Assembly: GCF_014200405.1 (NCBI RefSeq)
Contig: NZ_JACHBQ010000002.1
Location: forward strand, 1-64,000
From: Cryobacterium roopkundense
GTDB taxonomy: Bacteria; Actinomycetota; Actinomycetes; Actinomycetales; Microbacteriaceae
DNA: 64,000 nucleotides
Direction of reading: 5' to 3'
Shown here: one piece after another, positions 51,988 through 61,485 of the stretch
How the letters are laid out: each line of letters starts with the position of its first letter
How positions within the stretch are numbered: position 1 is the stretch's first letter
The notes under the pieces: model-generated
The model's database searches: none
What the model was told of the DNA's origin: nothing
What the model saw: the letters and a program-made list of their open reading frames with translations, nothing else
Program-made: the position numbers and the translations under genes

Positions 51988-54900
51988 CTAACGCTCCCGG
52001 TCATCCTCACGCGTACGGGGATCCTCCGACCGCGGAACGCGGTGATCACCTCGGGTCTTCGACGTGCCTCTGACATTCAGGCCCGCCTTGCGCTGGGCTT
52101 CCTGCTGTTGCTGGGCTTTGGCACGGTTCGCCTCACGCATCACATCCAGTGAGGTTCGGGTCGTGGGCACCCGGGGTACAGCACGCTCGACGGTGAGCGC
52201 GGTCGCCACGTCCCGCGCTGTCTGCGCAGCCGCAGCCGCCTCTGCCGCTGCCCGCTGCCGGTCGTCCCCAGTCTCGATCGGGCGGTCGCTGAGGGCCTGC
52301 GACTTGTGCAGCGCCGTCACCCTGGCCGCCAGCTCCGCACCGACGGGGCGCTCCCGGTACGCTGCCGGGATGGCCTGCGCCTCGGCCGGGTCGATCTTGT
52401 ACCGGTCGCGGAACACGTCGACTTCGGCGGCGAGCCGCACCCACGCGTCACGGCGAGCACTGTCTGCTGGGACGTCGCCCAACTGGGTTGACCAGGCGGG
52501 CTGCTCTGCCGCGACACTGGTCCCACGTTCGTTGAGGCGCACCGCCAGGTACTCATACCGTTCGGTGAGGTGCTCCCGCCACGCCGGGTCAGTTCCCGGA
52601 GCGTCCAGGGCACTGCGGTCGGCGATCCAGGCCGGCACGACCGGGGCGGCCGGCGCACCCTGGTGGGTGGGTGCCGTTTCGATGCGGCGTTCCAACCGGT
52701 AGGACAGGACCGCGCCGATATCGTCGGCGTCGTCGAGGCCGCGTTCGTTCCGCGAGGCGCGCAGCACCGTTGCCGGGTCCAGACCGTGAGTCTCCGCGCG
52801 GCCGAGGGCCGCAGTGACCGCTCCCCAGCTGTCACAGCTGGTCAGATCGCGTGCGTCGGCATCGTCGAGAACCTCGTATACGAGCTGGCCGAAACGGATC
52901 TCGTTCGCCCGTTCGGCAACGTCACCGTACTGGTCGATGAGGGTCGTCAGGTCATCAACGCGGGCTTGTTCGGCGCGGATGCTCTCGTGCGCGGACAGCA
53001 TCCCGTCGCTGTGCCCAGCAATAGACTCCAGCACCTCACTCATCGGCTGGGCCTCCTCCGTCTCCACATACAGGCGGTTCTCTTCCCGGCCCCGGGTCAA
53101 ACCCACATAAGCCAGCTCCCGGGACGTGGATGCGTCGGCGAGGACGTGGGCGGTATCGGCGGTCATGCCCTGCGCCCGGTGGATGGTGGACGCGTAACCC
53201 AGCTCGACAGACGTCACCACGTACTCAACTGGCAGGGTGATGCGGCCGCCGTGTCCGGTGTGCGTGACACTCAACGCACCGTCCGCTTGGACTCTGTCGA
53301 CCGTCCACACGTCACCGTTCTTCACCCGGTCCGTCCCGCGCCCGGTGCGGAGCGTCGCGTCGTTCAGGCGGGTGACGACCCGGTCGCCCCGATACGCGGC
53401 GAGGCCATCACGCAGCTGCGATGACGACTTCCCGCGCACGATCCCTGAGCTCATTCGGTAAGCCTGCGCTCGGCTGTTGAGGTCAGCGACCGTGACGTTT
53501 TTCTGCGCGAGCATGAGGGCGTTCTTGCCGGCCTCACCGTCGTGCTGCCACGCCGCGAATACATCCCCGGTCATCCTCTCGATACTGCCACCAGTCACCC
53601 GCTCGTTATCGACGTACCAACGAAACGGGTCGCCCACCGTCGCAGGGTCACGGAGCATCCGTGATGCTTCGCCTTCCTCGGGCGCCGTGAACCGGTGAAT
53701 CTCCTCCAGCTTGATCGACCCGACCTCACGCTCGAGCAAGCGCAGTGCGCCGCCGGATTCAACGGCGGCCAATTGACGGTCGTCCCCAATCAGGCGCACG
53801 TGAGCGCCGTGCCGCTGCGCGATGCCCGTGACTTTCGCCAGATTCATCGTCCCGGCCATGCCCGCCTCATCAACGACAACAATGTCGCCCGGGCGGAGCA
53901 CCAGATCGTCCGGGTGGCCGCTGCCTGACGCCACATCTCCGTGCGTTTCGTACGCCCGGATGAAGGAGTGAATAGTTGCGGCTGGGACGTTGACGGTGTC
54001 ACGGAACACCGCGGCGGCCGTCGCCGACGGCGCCAGACCAATCAGGCGCCCGCCGGCTTGTTCGGTGGCCCTGGCCGCCAACGCGAGGGCCGTCGTCTTC
54101 CCTGCCCCGGCAGGGCCCGTGCCGACGATGAGCAGGGTTCCCGATGTCGTGAAATCACGCGCGAGCGCGCGCTGGCCAGCGTCCAGTGGACCCGGGTGCG
54201 CCGCCGCCGTCCGGTCAAATTCGGCCACCGACACCGGCGACAGCGACCGGGTGCGCCCGGCGGCGAGGAGGGTGTCTTCGGCGGCGAGAAGGCCCGCGGA
54301 GGTGAACAGCATCCGGCCCTTGTGATCGTAAATACTCGCTCCGTCACTGCGGGTCAGCGGTTGGAACGAGCCGTGCGGTGCCGGCGGTGTCACGGCGATG
54401 GAGTCCGTATCTAGGGCGCGGCGTGTGATCAGCTCGACGGTTCCCTCTACGACCTGCCCATGAAGGCTTTCCTTCTGCACCCACCGCCGCGCCTCAGCTT
54501 CGATCATGTGCGGACCCCACACCGCATGATGTTCTGACACGGTTGCCACCACGTCCCGCGCCGCCCGGTCGACATCGACCAGGCGCGGCCCGCGCCCACG
54601 TGACTCATCCGCGACCACGCGGGCGCGGGCCAACAGCGCAGCCACGGTGTGCGCGCCGACGCGCGCAGTGGCTTCCGTTATCCAGTGCGCGCGCAGCGCA
54701 GCGAGGGATCGGGCGTGCGGTTTGGCGGGGCGTGTTTCGAGTGTGGCCTGGTCGGCAAGTTTGATGCGGGCAGCCGCGTCGGGGCTGCGCCCGTGACTGT
54801 CACGGTAGTCCTTCTCCAGCTCACGGACGGCCTTCTTAATGTCGGCCGAGCGGGTCGAGAACTGGGACGTCAAGCGGTCGTGGATTCCCGCGATCTCCAC

Positions 54901-55878
54901 CACGGGGCGCTTACCCGGGGTTACTTCGCGCAGCTCCGTGACAAGGCCTAGAGCGTCGGTGACGTTCTCCATCACGCGCTGATTGTAGAACTCTGACGCG
55001 GCCACGCCCTGGCGGTGCAGGAGCTTGGAGTCGATCGTGCGCCACTTCCCGTCACTGCCCTTGACCTTGTTCGCCACCACCAGGTGATCGTGCAACTGCG
55101 GGTCGCCGTTTCGGGAATCGTAGTGCCGGAACCGCGTCGCAATCAGGCCACCCTCAACGTCGATCTGCGCGACCCCGTTCGTGCCGGCCCGGGTGGCGAT
55201 CGCCTCACGCTCGAGGTACAGGACAGTGTCCGCGATCGCGGATTCCTGGGCCTTCTCGATCACCGTGCGGGTATCGTCATCACCCAAACCCCAGAGCACA
55301 GACACGCTCTTGGCCGGGGAGAAAACCAGGTCGAACCCGGCGACGGCTTGCTGCGTCGGACGCGTCGCCGCGGTGATGAACCGGCCCAGCTCTTCCTTGT
55401 CCGCCGGCTGCCGACCCTTCGCCTCCCGAAACGCCTGCCCACCCTCACGAGCCCGAATCACCCGCCGCTCGGTCACGTTCGGCTCGCGATGATTCATCCG
55501 CGTGAAGTCACCGTAACCGGCCTCAATATTCGCGCTCAGGTCCGTGCCACCGGTGCTGTACCCGTAGTACGCGCGGCCCAGCTTCACCGCATCGTGCGCC
55601 TCCGCCGCCGTCTTCCCCTGAGCCTGCAAAGCGATGATCATCGCTTCAGCATCCGGGTGCAGACCCTCACCGTAAAGAGCCTTCATCTGCTCCTCAGTGA
55701 CGACACCGGAAACACCCAGCGTGGCCACTCCCCCGCCGACCCATATGCCGGGAGGGTTACCGTCGGCGGTGTAGTAATCGCCCAGCTCGCGGCCGCTCTC
55801 GCGCCGGGCATCACCGGTCGCAACCTCGTTCGTGTAGTAGGCATAACCGTCTCCCGCAGAGAGGATATGCACCGTCAT
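51988..55878 (-). CDS. traA: MobF-family conjugative relaxase-helicase (TraA)
   Basis: 1296 aa from the ATG at 55878; a second ATG at 55881 is equally possible. N-terminal TrwC relaxase: TVHILSAGDGYAYYTNEV with the catalytic Tyr, and the metal-binding HDHLVVANKV at about 255-262. Then a RecD-like helicase: Walker A GTGPAGAGKTTALALA at about 590, DIVVVDEAGMAG, and a C-terminal UvrD-like part with STIHRAQGMTAD. The tail is rich in Ala/Arg/Gln. It nicks oriT and unwinds the transferred strand. Divergent from the accessory gene at 56177; oriT is expected between them. Confidence 0.92.
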   Translation of the reverse strand: MTVHILSAGDGYAYYTNEVATGDARRESGRELGDYYTADGNPPGIWVGGGVATLGVSGVVTEEQMKALYGEGLHPDAEAMIIALQAQGKTAAEAHDAVKLGRAYYGYSTGGTDLSANIEAGYGDFTRMNHREPNVTERRVIRAREGGQAFREAKGRQPADKEELGRFITAATRPTQQAVAGFDLVFSPAKSVSVLWGLGDDDTRTVIEKAQESAIADTVLYLEREAIATRAGTNGVAQIDVEGGLIATRFRHYDSRNGDPQLHDHLVVANKVKGSDGKWRTIDSKLLHRQGVAASEFYNQRVMENVTDALGLVTELREVTPGKRPVVEIAGIHDRLTSQFSTRSADIKKAVRELEKDYRDSHGRSPDAAARIKLADQATLETRPAKPHARSLAALRAHWITEATARVGAHTVAALLARARVVADESRGRGPRLVDVDRAARDVVATVSEHHAVWGPHMIEAEARRWVQKESLHGQVVEGTVELITRRALDTDSIAVTPPAPHGSFQPLTRSDGASIYDHKGRMLFTSAGLLAAEDTLLAAGRTRSLSPVSVAEFDRTAAAHPGPLDAGQRALARDFTTSGTLLIVGTGPAGAGKTTALALAARATEQAGGRLIGLAPSATAAAVFRDTVNVPAATIHSFIRAYETHGDVASGSGHPDDLVLRPGDIVVVDEAGMAGTMNLAKVTGIAQRHGAHVRLIGDDRQLAAVESGGALRLLEREVGSIKLEEIHRFTAPEEGEASRMLRDPATVGDPFRWYVDNERVTGGSIERMTGDVFAAWQHDGEAGKNALMLAQKNVTVADLNSRAQAYRMSSGIVRGKSSSQLRDGLAAYRGDRVVTRLNDATLRTGRGTDRVKNGDVWTVDRVQADGALSVTHTGHGGRITLPVEYVVTSVELGYASTIHRAQGMTADTAHVLADASTSRELAYVGLTRGREENRLYVETEEAQPMSEVLESIAGHSDGMLSAHESIRAEQARVDDLTTLIDQYGDVAERANEIRFGQLVYEVLDDADARDLTSCDSWGAVTAALGRAETHGLDPATVLRASRNERGLDDADDIGAVLSYRLERRIETAPTHQGAPAAPVVPAWIADRSALDAPGTDPAWREHLTERYEYLAVRLNERGTSVAAEQPAWSTQLGDVPADSARRDAWVRLAAEVDVFRDRYKIDPAEAQAIPAAYRERPVGAELAARVTALHKSQALSDRPIETGDDRQRAAAEAAAAAQTARDVATALTVERAVPRVPTTRTSLDVMREANRAKAQQQQEAQRKAGLNVRGTSKTRGDHRVPRSEDPRTREDDRER

Positions 55879-56176
55879 CATGAAAATGACTTTACCTCGT
55901 TTATTACTAATGCCAGAGGTGTGACAAAACGATAGACGAAGAATGAGGATTGAGATTGGCCACAATCGGAAAGATTGTGCGGTTTCGACGCGGAGACTGC
56001 AGGAGTGAGGAAAAGCTGTGAGGGACGATCAGCGACAACGAACGATGCAGTCGATGTGGCGAAACCGAGAGGCTTGCGCACGTGGGCCGGGCCACCCGAC
56101 CTTGGGTGACCTGGCTGCCCTTGCGTCTTCGGGCGTGCCTGCATAATGGAGGTCCAGCCATCCGAAGGAGCTCATC
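55879..56176. other. Candidate oriT region
   Basis: Intergenic segment between the relaxase and the accessory gene. Contains the hairpin CACAATC-GGAAA-GATTGTG (55961-55979) and the hairpin CACCC-GACCTT-GGGTG (56092-56107), followed by CCCTTGCGTCTTCGGGCG. A hairpin followed by a TGCGT-like element resembles MobF nic regions in general layout. The nic site itself cannot be assigned. Confidence 0.5.
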
Positions 56177-56560
56177 ATGGCCGACGTTCGCAAGTCCGCA
56201 AAGCAAACCGCCGCTCGCACACGCGCACGCGAGAAGGCGGCCGAGTTCCGCGCAAAACAAGACAAGCTCGAACAACTCGCCACCGACTACTTCGTGGCCA
56301 CCGACTCCCTCGAAGAAATCGAAGCGTCCGCACAGAAAGAAATAGCCGCAGTACGTGAACGCGCAGCGAAACGGAGCAAGGCTGCACAGACCAACGCTGA
56401 CGCGGTGATCGCCTCCATGCTCGCACTCAGCACGCCTCGCGGTGAGGTTGCCGACCGCCTCGGCATCCCCGCCCGCGACGTCAAAAAACTCTCGGCCGGC
56501 CCGGATGAAAGCCTGCGGCAGGAGACCAAAGAGACAGAGACCATGTCGGCGGTTTTGTAG
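56177..56560 (+). CDS. Small helical accessory protein next to oriT
   Basis: 127 aa. A strong AAGGAGCTC ribosome site precedes the ATG. Charged, coiled-coil N-terminal two thirds (RTRAREKAAEFRAKQDKLEQ) and a C-terminal helix-turn-helix-like region (LSTPRGEVADRLGIPARDVK). Position beside the relaxase suggests a relaxosome accessory protein. Confidence 0.65.
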   Translation: MADVRKSAKQTAARTRAREKAAEFRAKQDKLEQLATDYFVATDSLEEIEASAQKEIAAVRERAAKRSKAAQTNADAVIASMLALSTPRGEVADRLGIPARDVKKLSAGPDESLRQETKETETMSAVL

Positions 56561-56696
56561 GGATACAGCTGGATCCCAGCGAATCACGCTGGGCAGTTTG
56601 CTCTCAACGTCTTGTAGCCCGTGGAATACAAGACGCCTCACACCGCGCGCCGCTGTTCAATTTTGTCGCCAGGTCGCGCCCGACCACCGTGCAGAA

Positions 56697-57743
56697 TTAT
56701 CCGTGCTTGCCCTGCTCTTCGTCGGCCCAGCCAAAGGCCGCGGTGAGCTCATCGGCGGCCGGGAGCGCGTTCTTCTCCGACGGGGGCAAGGAGTCATATG
56801 TATATGTCGACACGGCCATTGGAGAGCCCGAGCGCCCGAGCGCGTACCGAACTGTGTGATCGTTGCGATCGCCGCAGATGAGTATGCCGACTGTGGGTGC
56901 GTGACCCTCTCGGCGGAGCCGATCGTCCACGAGCGAGACGTAGAAACCAAGCTTGCCGGCATGTTCCGGTTGGAACTTCCCCGTTTTCAGTTCGATGACG
57001 ACATATCGCATTTGATCAATGTGGAAAAAGAGTAGATCGAGATAGAAATCGTCGCCACCGACGTCGAAATGAACTTGACGCCCTACGAATGCGAACCCCG
57101 TTCCCAGCTCCCGAAGGGTATCGACGATGCGGTCCATAAGTGCTTGTTCGAGGTCACGCTCAGCCGCATCTTCCGTCAGCTCCAGGAAGTCAAACACGTA
57201 CGGGTCCTTGGAGAGCTGCTTGGCGAGCTCGGAATCCGCCGGGGTCAGCTCGGCATTGAAGTTCGACGGTGCTGAGCCTGATCGTTCAAGAGTGCGATTC
57301 TTGATCTGGTTGAGTAGTACGTCGCGGGACCAACCGTTTTTCACGGCCGCCGCGACATACCCATCGCGAGTGCTGGCATCGTTAAGCTTGTCGAGAATGA
57401 GACGAATGTGGCCCCAGGGTAAAAGTCCCACAAGCTGTGGGACTTTTGAATCAGCTGGCCAGGCTGTCGCAAGCGCCCGCATGTAGAACAGATTGCTACG
57501 CGATAAGCCCGTCATGTTAGGGAACTCCCGTTGGAGATCCTGCGCCAGGCGATCAATGACTCCAGCACCCCACCCTTGTTCCTCTTGCTCGGTGAGGATA
57601 GCCCGGCCGAGGGACCAGTACAGCTCGATGAGCTGCGTATTAACCGCACGATGCGCGCGACCCTGAGCCACGCGAACGCGGCGTTTCAGCGCCCCTAGAA
57701 ACTCGGGGTAACCATCCGGGAGAGATACTTCGCGACGCGCCAT
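56697..57743 (-). CDS. PDDEXK nuclease domain protein (YhcG/DUF1016 family)
   Basis: 348 aa. N-terminal DUF1016 domain (NTQLIELYWSLGRAILTEQE, GLSRSNLFYMRALATAWP) and C-terminal PD-(D/E)XK nuclease (DDFYLDLLFFHIDQMRYVVI then ELKTGKF) with the usual Asp, Glu and Lys. The family is common in defence islands and in mobile elements; its precise role is not settled. Confidence 0.88.
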   Translation of the reverse strand: MARREVSLPDGYPEFLGALKRRVRVAQGRAHRAVNTQLIELYWSLGRAILTEQEEQGWGAGVIDRLAQDLQREFPNMTGLSRSNLFYMRALATAWPADSKVPQLVGLLPWGHIRLILDKLNDASTRDGYVAAAVKNGWSRDVLLNQIKNRTLERSGSAPSNFNAELTPADSELAKQLSKDPYVFDFLELTEDAAERDLEQALMDRIVDTLRELGTGFAFVGRQVHFDVGGDDFYLDLLFFHIDQMRYVVIELKTGKFQPEHAGKLGFYVSLVDDRLRREGHAPTVGILICGDRNDHTVRYALGRSGSPMAVSTYTYDSLPPSEKNALPAADELTAAFGWADEEQGKHG

Positions 57744-58388
57744 GCCCTAATTGTCTCGTACGGCGGCGCCTCAACATCTCCCGGGCCAGATCGAGCCGAG
57801 GTCGTCTTCGGCATGAATTCTCGTGCTCGACCTGCCCGCTATACGTGGGCAGCAAAAGAGCGAGCAGCGCCCAGCAAACGGGGACGCGCATGCTCGTCTG
57901 TCTGCGCGTACAGCCACGCAGCAAGGGACCTTGTCAGGAGACGATTTGGTCCGTGCACGGTCGCTATGTCCAGGCTGTTGACACCGATTTCCGATAGAAG
58001 TCGAGAGCTGCATTCCTCGTTAGATAGGTGTGGGTTGCCGGAGCGTAGATGTCCACAAAAGACAGCGGATTCGACAAGGTCAAGGCACGCAAACGCCTAT
58101 CTAAACGCCATGACCGAGGCACCTCGCCCGGACCTGGCAAGCCGGCATCCATGCCAGCTGCCTAGAGCTTGGCCAAGAGCGAAGCGGACGGCCGAAACTA
58201 CGCAAGGGTCTCGGCGTACGCGCCCTCCTGACTCGTAGCCGTATACAGGATTGGCACCCGCCACGTCGAAGCGATTCCCACTTCGTTCAAGCAGTGAGTG
58301 CATCGACAGCATTGATCTGCGAGAAACGCAGCTGTGGAACTTCACGCTCGACCCGCCACAACTGGTGCGGTGGTTCAACGAGGCGGGG
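57744..58388. other. Non-coding region, no gene supported
   Basis: About 640 bases. Several short overlapping frames exist on both strands, none with ribosome sites or recognisable motifs. I see no RNA gene or repeat. Confidence 0.4.
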
Positions 58389-58796
58389 CTAGCCAGCATT
58401 GATGAAAGCCCGTGCTGCCGCCATGACGTCACGCGCTCGCCCGGTGGACAGCACCTCGGCCGGCGACTCGTCATCCAGCTGAGGGTTCATCCCCATGAAC
58501 CACGCACGAGCCACCTCGGGCGATTCCGCCGACGTCAGCAACTCAACAACTTGGAACGCATCGCGAAGCAGTTGCTCACTCGCTTGCGGCGGCCGAACCG
58601 TTCCGTTGGCCCACCGCGTGAGAGTCCGCGCGTTCTTCGAAACGATCACTCCAAGAAGCGCCTGGCCCAGTTGGGCCTGCAAGGCACCAACAATGTCACT
58701 GATTCCAAGTTCCACAGCCCGAGCATGCGCCTCGCTGACGATGCGGGCACGCGGCACCGCTTGCACAGCAAGATTCGTCAAACTACCCACCTCCAA
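58389..58796 (-). CDS. Xre/MbcA/ParS-type antitoxin-like protein, copy 2
   Basis: 135 aa, starting MEVGSLTNLAVQ. The N-terminal HTH-like segment SKNARTLTRWANGTVRPPQA and the C-terminal VARAWFMGMNPQLDDESPAE closely match copy 1 at 48743. The partner toxin is not seen. The upstream region is shared with copy 1. Confidence 0.72.
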   Translation of the reverse strand: MEVGSLTNLAVQAVPRARIVSEAHARAVELGISDIVGALQAQLGQALLGVIVSKNARTLTRWANGTVRPPQASEQLLRDAFQVVELLTSAESPEVARAWFMGMNPQLDDESPAEVLSTGRARDVMAAARAFINAG

Positions 58797-58858
58797 TGGT
58801 CCATTAACGGCAGTCTAACGTCTATCTGTTTGTCGGGCAATATGTCGGGTGATATGAC

Positions 58859-58913
58859 CGATAATAATGATTATGTCAATAGGCAATGCATCTATTGCAG
58901 GATTTCCAGAATG
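58859..58913. promoter_or_regulatory. Upstream region of antitoxin-like copy 2, shared with copy 1
   Basis: CGATAATAATGATTATGTCAA then TGCATCTATTGCAG, matching 49223-49285. A plus-strand ATG in this segment begins MSIGNASIAGFPE, close to MSIGSASIAEVAE at copy 1, so the first codons of a divergent gene may be conserved in both places. Confidence 0.6.
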
Positions 58914-59207
58914 GGCCTCTTTTACGGGGGCTGCGCCGACAGCCCCGAGCGACCCGCTCACGGTCACTGGGTTACTACCCCCGACCTGCGCCTGCGTGAA
59001 ATTCGTACTGAACACGAGGCCTACGCCTCCGCAGCGGCAGGGTTGGCCAGGCGTTTGTGACGAATACCCAACGCGATGCTGTCAGAAATGTCGCGGACAA
59101 AGAACAGGTCACACAAACAGACCCATACAAACTACCAAGACGCTGATAGTCCTGTCGGATGCGCTAACGCTTCCATGTTCAGGGCCAAAATGGCCTCCAT
59201 GGTACAC

Positions 59208-59912
59208 ATGTCACGAGCCTCGCTGGTGAGCGGAGCATTCGTAGAACTCGCTGACGCACTGGTCGGAAACTACGACGTGCTCGATCTCTTGCGCACTCTC
59301 GTCGATCAATGCGTTGTGTTGCTAGACGCCACCGCAGCGGGCCTGGTGTTGGTGGATCAAAGCGGCCACCTACAGGTTCTAGCCTCTACCAGCGAAGAAA
59401 GCTACATCGTTGAAATAATGCAGCACAGAGCCGGAGCCGGTCCCTGCGTTGACGCGTACCTATCCGGCGAGGTGGTCACACTGAGCGACATTGAAGCAGA
59501 AGGACACCGATACCCCGATTTTCAGGCGGCTGCGCTAGCCCAAGGTTTCCAATCAGTTCATGCAATTCCGATGCGCTTGCGCCCGAATACCATCGGAGCG
59601 CTGAATCTGTTCCGAACGCACAAAGGAGTGTTGAGTGATGAAGACGCGACAATCGGTCAGGCACTGGCAGACGTCGCCACCATCAGCCTCCTGAATGAGA
59701 GCACGGCTCGAGAGAATGCGACGGTGAATGAACATCTACAACGAGCACTGAACAGTCGTGTCTTCATCGAGCAGGCCAAAGGCGTCATCGCCGAACGCAA
59801 TAGCATCAGCATGGACGATGCTTTCAAGCGCCTCCGCCAGCACGCCCGGTCACGCCAAGAGCCCATGCACACCAGCGCAGCAAACATCATCAATAACCTC
59901 ATCATGATTTAA
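59208..59912 (+). CDS. GAF-ANTAR transcriptional regulator
   Basis: 234 aa from the ATG at 59208, chosen because SRASLVSGAFVELADALV is the standard opening of this family; upstream ATGs exist. GAF domain to about 165 (HRAGAGPCVDAYLSGEVV, then FQSVHAIPMRLRPNTIGALN). ANTAR domain at the C-terminus (VFIEQAKGVIAERNSISMDD). Likely antiterminator, like the MEDS-ANTAR protein at 23524. Confidence 0.88.
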   Translation: MSRASLVSGAFVELADALVGNYDVLDLLRTLVDQCVVLLDATAAGLVLVDQSGHLQVLASTSEESYIVEIMQHRAGAGPCVDAYLSGEVVTLSDIEAEGHRYPDFQAAALAQGFQSVHAIPMRLRPNTIGALNLFRTHKGVLSDEDATIGQALADVATISLLNESTARENATVNEHLQRALNSRVFIEQAKGVIAERNSISMDDAFKRLRQHARSRQEPMHTSAANIINNLIMI

Positions 59913-60461
59913 GCTCCGGCCAGCTGGGCGGCCGGCCGGCCGATTTTCGGGGCCCTGCTGACGGTGCCGACAATTGACGTGATCCCGGCACTGGACCAAG
60001 AGCTTGGACAATTGTTCCAGCGTTTTCTGGTGTGGGCGTCAGGAAAAGTTCGGTTTGGCCGATCACGCACGTCGAGGCTGATTCAAGGCCACTGTGTTGT
60101 TGCTGTCGAGCTGCGGAGACAGCCACAAGCGTCAAGCACAGCCATGGAGCCGTGGTGGCCTTGACTGTGCCGGACCTGGCCGCGTTCATCTACCGCCAGC
60201 CTAAATAACTTGACCAGATCTCAATCCAAAGTTGTTTCATTGCCTCACCCTTTCGGGGGGGGCGGCGCAGATTCAAACATCCGTAATATAGGAATTTAAA
60301 ACTGTGATCAGACTGTGAAAACGTCCTAGCGCTGTTGGCTGGATTGCTTGGTTCCCGCGCGACCGCGTGGGTGAGAACCCCGAAATGACGGAGCATTCCA
60401 TGTCAATGTTGAATCCTGATTTGGTTCTCCTATCCGTACACCGCCACCGAATCGCCCTCCG
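59913..60461. other. Intergenic region, no gene supported
   Basis: About 550 bases. Starts with a GCCGGCCGGCC GC hairpin just past the GAF-ANTAR stop (probable terminator). A plus-strand frame at 59964-60164 has a short open translation but no ribosome site, and the rest shows no recognisable signal. Confidence 0.4.
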
Positions 60462-61193
60462 GTGACTTTCGATCCCCCCTCCGAGTCGCGTTTTGCGGCG
60501 GCCAGCCGGTTTATGACGGCGCAGACTTGGTGGATAGCCAGCGAATTAGTTCGCCGGCATCCACATCTACTCATGACGCGCATCACAGCTCAAGACGACG
60601 GCCCAATAGTGCTGCTGCATGACGAGCAAGATGGCATGCGCATTCAATTCGATTTGGAACGCGGCATCAGATTTGTGGTCTTGGGTGAAGCCGTCAACAT
60701 TGGGTGGCGACGCATTGTTAACTCGGACAGTTCGCACGAGATCGTAAAGATGATCGAGTTCGCCACGGGTCTTCAGGCACCCGGAGTCACGCCCAACACC
60801 ACGCCTCGTGCCCTCGTATACAGACTGATCAGTAGCTTCCTGACGTCGGTCGTAAACGACCCGAACGAATGGAACGTCGTACTGGCGCCCATGGCCATTG
60901 ACGGCACCAACGAACCGAGCGCCGGGCAGTTTCTGCGCATGTTTCCGTCAACAAGAGCAGCTGTAGCACGCTACACAGCACTGACCCAGACCCGACTATT
61001 CAACGGTGGCACACGGCTCTTCCACCAGCCGTTTTGGGCCCTTATCCGGGACCTTGAGCCTGTGGCCATTCTCGACACCGCCGGGGTCATCCACACACGC
61101 GAGGGCGCCGTGCCCTTGATGCCAATCTTCACAGAATCAGGCGGTCGGATGTCAACTACCACGGCGTTCGTGCTGGGAAAATTCCAGCCCTGA
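60462..61193 (+). CDS. Hypothetical protein
   Basis: 243 aa from a GTG at 60462 (a later ATG at 60513 is possible). Contains AASRFMTAQTWWIASELVRR, DDGPIVLLHDEQDGMRIQFD and LRMFPSTRAAVARYTALTQT. Looks like a single soluble domain, but I recognise no family. No signal peptide. Confidence 0.6.
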   Translation: MTFDPPSESRFAAASRFMTAQTWWIASELVRRHPHLLMTRITAQDDGPIVLLHDEQDGMRIQFDLERGIRFVVLGEAVNIGWRRIVNSDSSHEIVKMIEFATGLQAPGVTPNTTPRALVYRLISSFLTSVVNDPNEWNVVLAPMAIDGTNEPSAGQFLRMFPSTRAAVARYTALTQTRLFNGGTRLFHQPFWALIRDLEPVAILDTAGVIHTREGAVPLMPIFTESGGRMSTTTAFVLGKFQP

Positions 61194-61485
61194 CTGACCA
61201 CTCCAACCTTTCGCTGACCTTCACGTCACGTTCTGCGATTAAACCTTTACACGCGAAGCGGTGAAGCCACCCATTCCACTGCGAGGACATTCAGGGCGGC
61301 ACGGCTGATTCGCGGCCCTCATTCGAGATAATCCACGAGATTGTCGGGAAGGTGCACCGCAATCTGACGCCTCACGCCGCCAACATTCCACTCTGGAAGT
61401 CATTCAGGTGTGCCGTACTCGCGTGGACTGTTTGTCGAGGAAATAACAGGTCAAGCGGCAAAATGGCGACTGCTAGGCTGACTGC

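Noticed and set aside
57744..58388. Short ORFs and a possible tRNA in the gap before the second antitoxin-like gene
   Set aside because: No cloverleaf with a T-loop motif and no ribosome sites; translations are composition artefacts.
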